Origin: Desulfovibrio sp. Dsv1
GTDB taxonomy: Bacteria > Desulfobacterota > Desulfovibrionia > Desulfovibrionales > Desulfovibrionaceae
Assembly: GCA_000403945.1 (NCBI GenBank)
Contig: APFI01000029.1
Span: 1-5,973 of the forward strand
Length of the DNA: 5,973 nt
Reading direction: 5' to 3'
Part shown: positions 5,063-5,973 of the stretch, piece after piece
Layout of the letters: every line of letters starts with the position of its first letter
Position numbering within the stretch: the first letter of the stretch is position 1
Notes under the pieces: generated by a model
Database searches by the model: none
Seen by the model: only the letters and a program-made list of their open reading frames with translations
Told to the model about the DNA's origin: nothing
Position numbers and translations under genes: made by a program

Positions 5063-5641
5063 CGCCACAGACACACAGGGATATCCCGCGTCCAGCGGAC
5101 GCTTGCGCCACTCTTCAACACGTTCGGAAATATTTTGATTCAAGCCGGTTATGGCGCCCAGGTTCGCACGCCTGCCCCATAGCGCCCCGGTGATGTTCTC
5201 CACCCGGCGCACGGAAACGCCCGCCCGGCACATCTCTTGCCGGGGATTCTTCCACAGGGATTTCCCGGCGGCGGCATCGCTCAGTTATCGCGGTCTCAAA
5301 CGGCATATGCCGCAGCCCGGAGGGGACCCTGGGCTGAACCGTTCCCGCCCTGGTCCGCAAGTTCCGCCCGCAATGCCCGGCGCGCTGAACGTTACGCCCA
5401 TGGCGCTTTGCCTGGCGCAAGGCCCGGCATCCGCTTCCGGCAAGCCGTCGGACGTTTCTTCCACGCCTTGCAGGACCACCCCGGAAACATGCGTCGGCAA
5501 TTCCTGTCCATCAACCGCGATAACGGGAACTTTCCTTTTTGCGCGTTCCTTGATGGCGATCCATCCGCAGCTCTCCCCTGCCGGGTCTGGATGGCTGTCT
5601 GGCGATGACCAGGCCTGACCGGCCTGGCGGGCTGCTTCCAT
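5063..5641 (-). pseudogene. IS256-family transposase remnant, frameshifted and truncated
   Basis: Read leftward, three frames join into the N-terminal half of an IS256 (MULE-like) transposase. The first, from about 5533, reads KVPVIAVDGQELPTHVSG and VVLQGVEETSDGLPEAD. After a shift near 5425 come KRHGRNVQRAGHCGRNLRTR, AGTVQPRVPSGLRHM and PFETAITERCRRREIPVEE. After another near 5245 come MCRAGVSVRRVENITGALWG, AITGLNQNISERVEEW and KRPLDAGYPCVSV. The pattern FETAI.ER..RRE..VEE followed by AGVSVRRVE.IT.ALWG is typical of the family. The first catalytic Asp, expected just after YP-V, is not present in any clear frame. The catalytic C-terminal half is missing. The 5' boundary is uncertain: 5545-5641 is open in the first frame but I cannot match it. 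The remnant is inactive. Confidence 0.8.
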
Positions 5642-5668
5642 TTTGTGATGTGCGAAACTTTCTGTACG

Positions 5669-5803
5669 TTATCGGCACCATTCGTAAAAGGTATCTCTGG
5701 AAAAGCCCATGATGCGACAGGCTTTGGAGACGTTGCCGAGTTCGACGGCGAGGTTGAGAAGTCCGGCCTTGTGTTTGATGACGTTTTGATTGAAACTTTT
5801 CAT
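5669..5803 (-). pseudogene. N-terminal fragment of a second IS481-type transposase
   Basis: ATG at 5803 starts a 44-residue frame containing NQNVIKHKAGLLNLAVELGN and VSKACRIMGFSRDTFYEW, then stops at TAA (5669-5671). This is the helix-turn-helix start of a transposase type often annotated as IS481 family, whose normal length is some 300-350 residues, so only the DNA-binding part is left. It is too different from the intact transposase at 2315 to be a copy of it. The stop coincides with the loss of similarity; beyond it begins sequence leading into the IS256 remnant, so the gene was probably cut by that insertion or by a deletion. GGAG (5813-5816, minus strand) is a ribosome site seven bases before the ATG. 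If made, the product could act only as a DNA-binding fragment; I have no evidence that it does. Confidence 0.75.
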
Positions 5804-5805
5804 GG

Positions 5806-5870
5806 GGAAACTCCGTGGGCATCGTGGCCGGTTGATGGATTGTGTGTACTTCCATCAAAACGGAGTTTCC
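5806..5870 (-). promoter_or_regulatory. two-tier leader hairpin sequestering the ribosome site of the IS481-type fragment
   Basis: GGAAACTCCGT (5806-5816) and ACGGAGTTTCC (5860-5870) are perfect 11-bp complements. Inside them TTGATGGA (5832-5839) and TCCATCAA (5851-5858) are perfect 8-bp complements with an 11-base loop. On the minus-strand transcript the second outer arm contains the GGAG ribosome site and ends two bases before the ATG at 5803. Read-through RNA would thus hide the site. The pairing is certain from the sequence; the function is inferred by analogy with IS10, IS50 and IS200. Confidence 0.6.
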
Positions 5871-5881
5871 TTTTCAAGGGA

Positions 5882-5895
5882 CTACTGTCAGATCA
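5882..5895 (-). repeat. possible outer end of the second IS481-type element
   Basis: On the minus strand TGATCTGACAGTAG stands just upstream of the leader hairpin, where the terminus of the element carrying the 44-residue fragment would be expected. It begins with TG as many transposon ends do. No partner repeat was found in the window, so this is only a positional suggestion. Confidence 0.25.
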
Positions 5896-5973
5896 AGTCG
5901 AAACTAGGGCAGTTAATGTTTAGCCGCGTTAACCCAATGAATTAGCTGTGTTAGAAGTTCTCGATGATTGCCG
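5896..5973. other. unassigned AT-rich window end
   Basis: No coding frame, RNA gene or repeat was recognised in these 78 bases. They may be DNA outside the IS cluster. TGTTTAG at 5918-5924 resembles the IS481 terminus at 2259-2265 for only seven bases and does not continue. Confidence 0.3.

Noticed and set aside
5151..5618. A 155-residue plus-strand frame
   Set aside because: It is antisense to the IS256-type remnant, whose family motifs on the minus strand are clear.
5645..5923. A 92-residue plus-strand frame near the right end
   Set aside because: It is antisense to the IS481-type N-terminal fragment and its leader hairpin, with no family pattern of its own.
5918..5924. A second IS481 terminus (TGTTTAG)
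   Set aside because: The match to the end at 2259 stops after seven bases and no partner repeat exists.
1..5973. A new defence or multi-gene accessory system
   Set aside because: Apart from the DUF3987 ATPase and integrase remnants, all recognisable coding text is transposase; no effector, toxin-antitoxin or defence partner is visible.

Overview
The window is a graveyard of mobile elements with one apparently intact transposase gene. Outside that insert the DNA is GC-rich and bacterial. I guess a GC-rich proteobacterium, possibly Desulfovibrionaceae-like or alphaproteobacterial, because the P4-type integrase and the IS5, IS256 and IS481 transposase types here are common in such genomes. The sequence alone does not settle the host. 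No housekeeping gene, RNA gene or CRISPR array was seen.

Left part (1-2257): remains of an integrative element. A P4-type tyrosine integrase is broken by several frameshifts and an in-frame TAG, and it stops midway. It runs directly into the tail of a TOPRIM (primase) domain, which continues in frame into a long DUF3987 replication-type ATPase gene (574-2265). The arrangement looks like an internal deletion that joined the integrase to the 3' portion of a primase-helicase gene. Near its 3' end the DUF3987 gene carries five copies of CCGTAGTA, which may be a DNA-level signal such as replication iterons.

Middle (2258-3258): a complete IS481-family element of about 1 kb. It has 12-bp perfect terminal inverted repeats, an intact 315-aa DDE transposase and an AT-richer composition, which suggests recent arrival. 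Its left end supplies the stop codon that truncates the DUF3987 gene. Its own transposase takes its stop from a CTAG just outside the right end. The two flanks do not match, so DNA next to the insertion has been lost.

Right part (3259-5973): decayed insertion sequences packed end to end. They are a 5'-truncated IS5-family transposase (+), an inverted fragment of a different IS5-family transposase (-), a third IS5-family element with both terminal repeats but a frameshifted transposase (+, 4107-4892), a frameshifted IS256-family transposase remnant (-), and the N-terminal 44 residues of a second IS481-type transposase (-). None of these encodes a full-length protein.

Three of the transposase starts (2315 +, 4073 -, 5803 -) sit beside or inside inverted repeats that can fold over the Shine-Dalgarno sequence or start codon. 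This is the known logic by which insertion sequences avoid being activated by read-through transcription, and it is the most coherent regulatory theme in the window. I found no convincing new multi-gene system. The best leads are the GTAGTA repeat cluster, the leader hairpins and the stop codon made by IS insertion.
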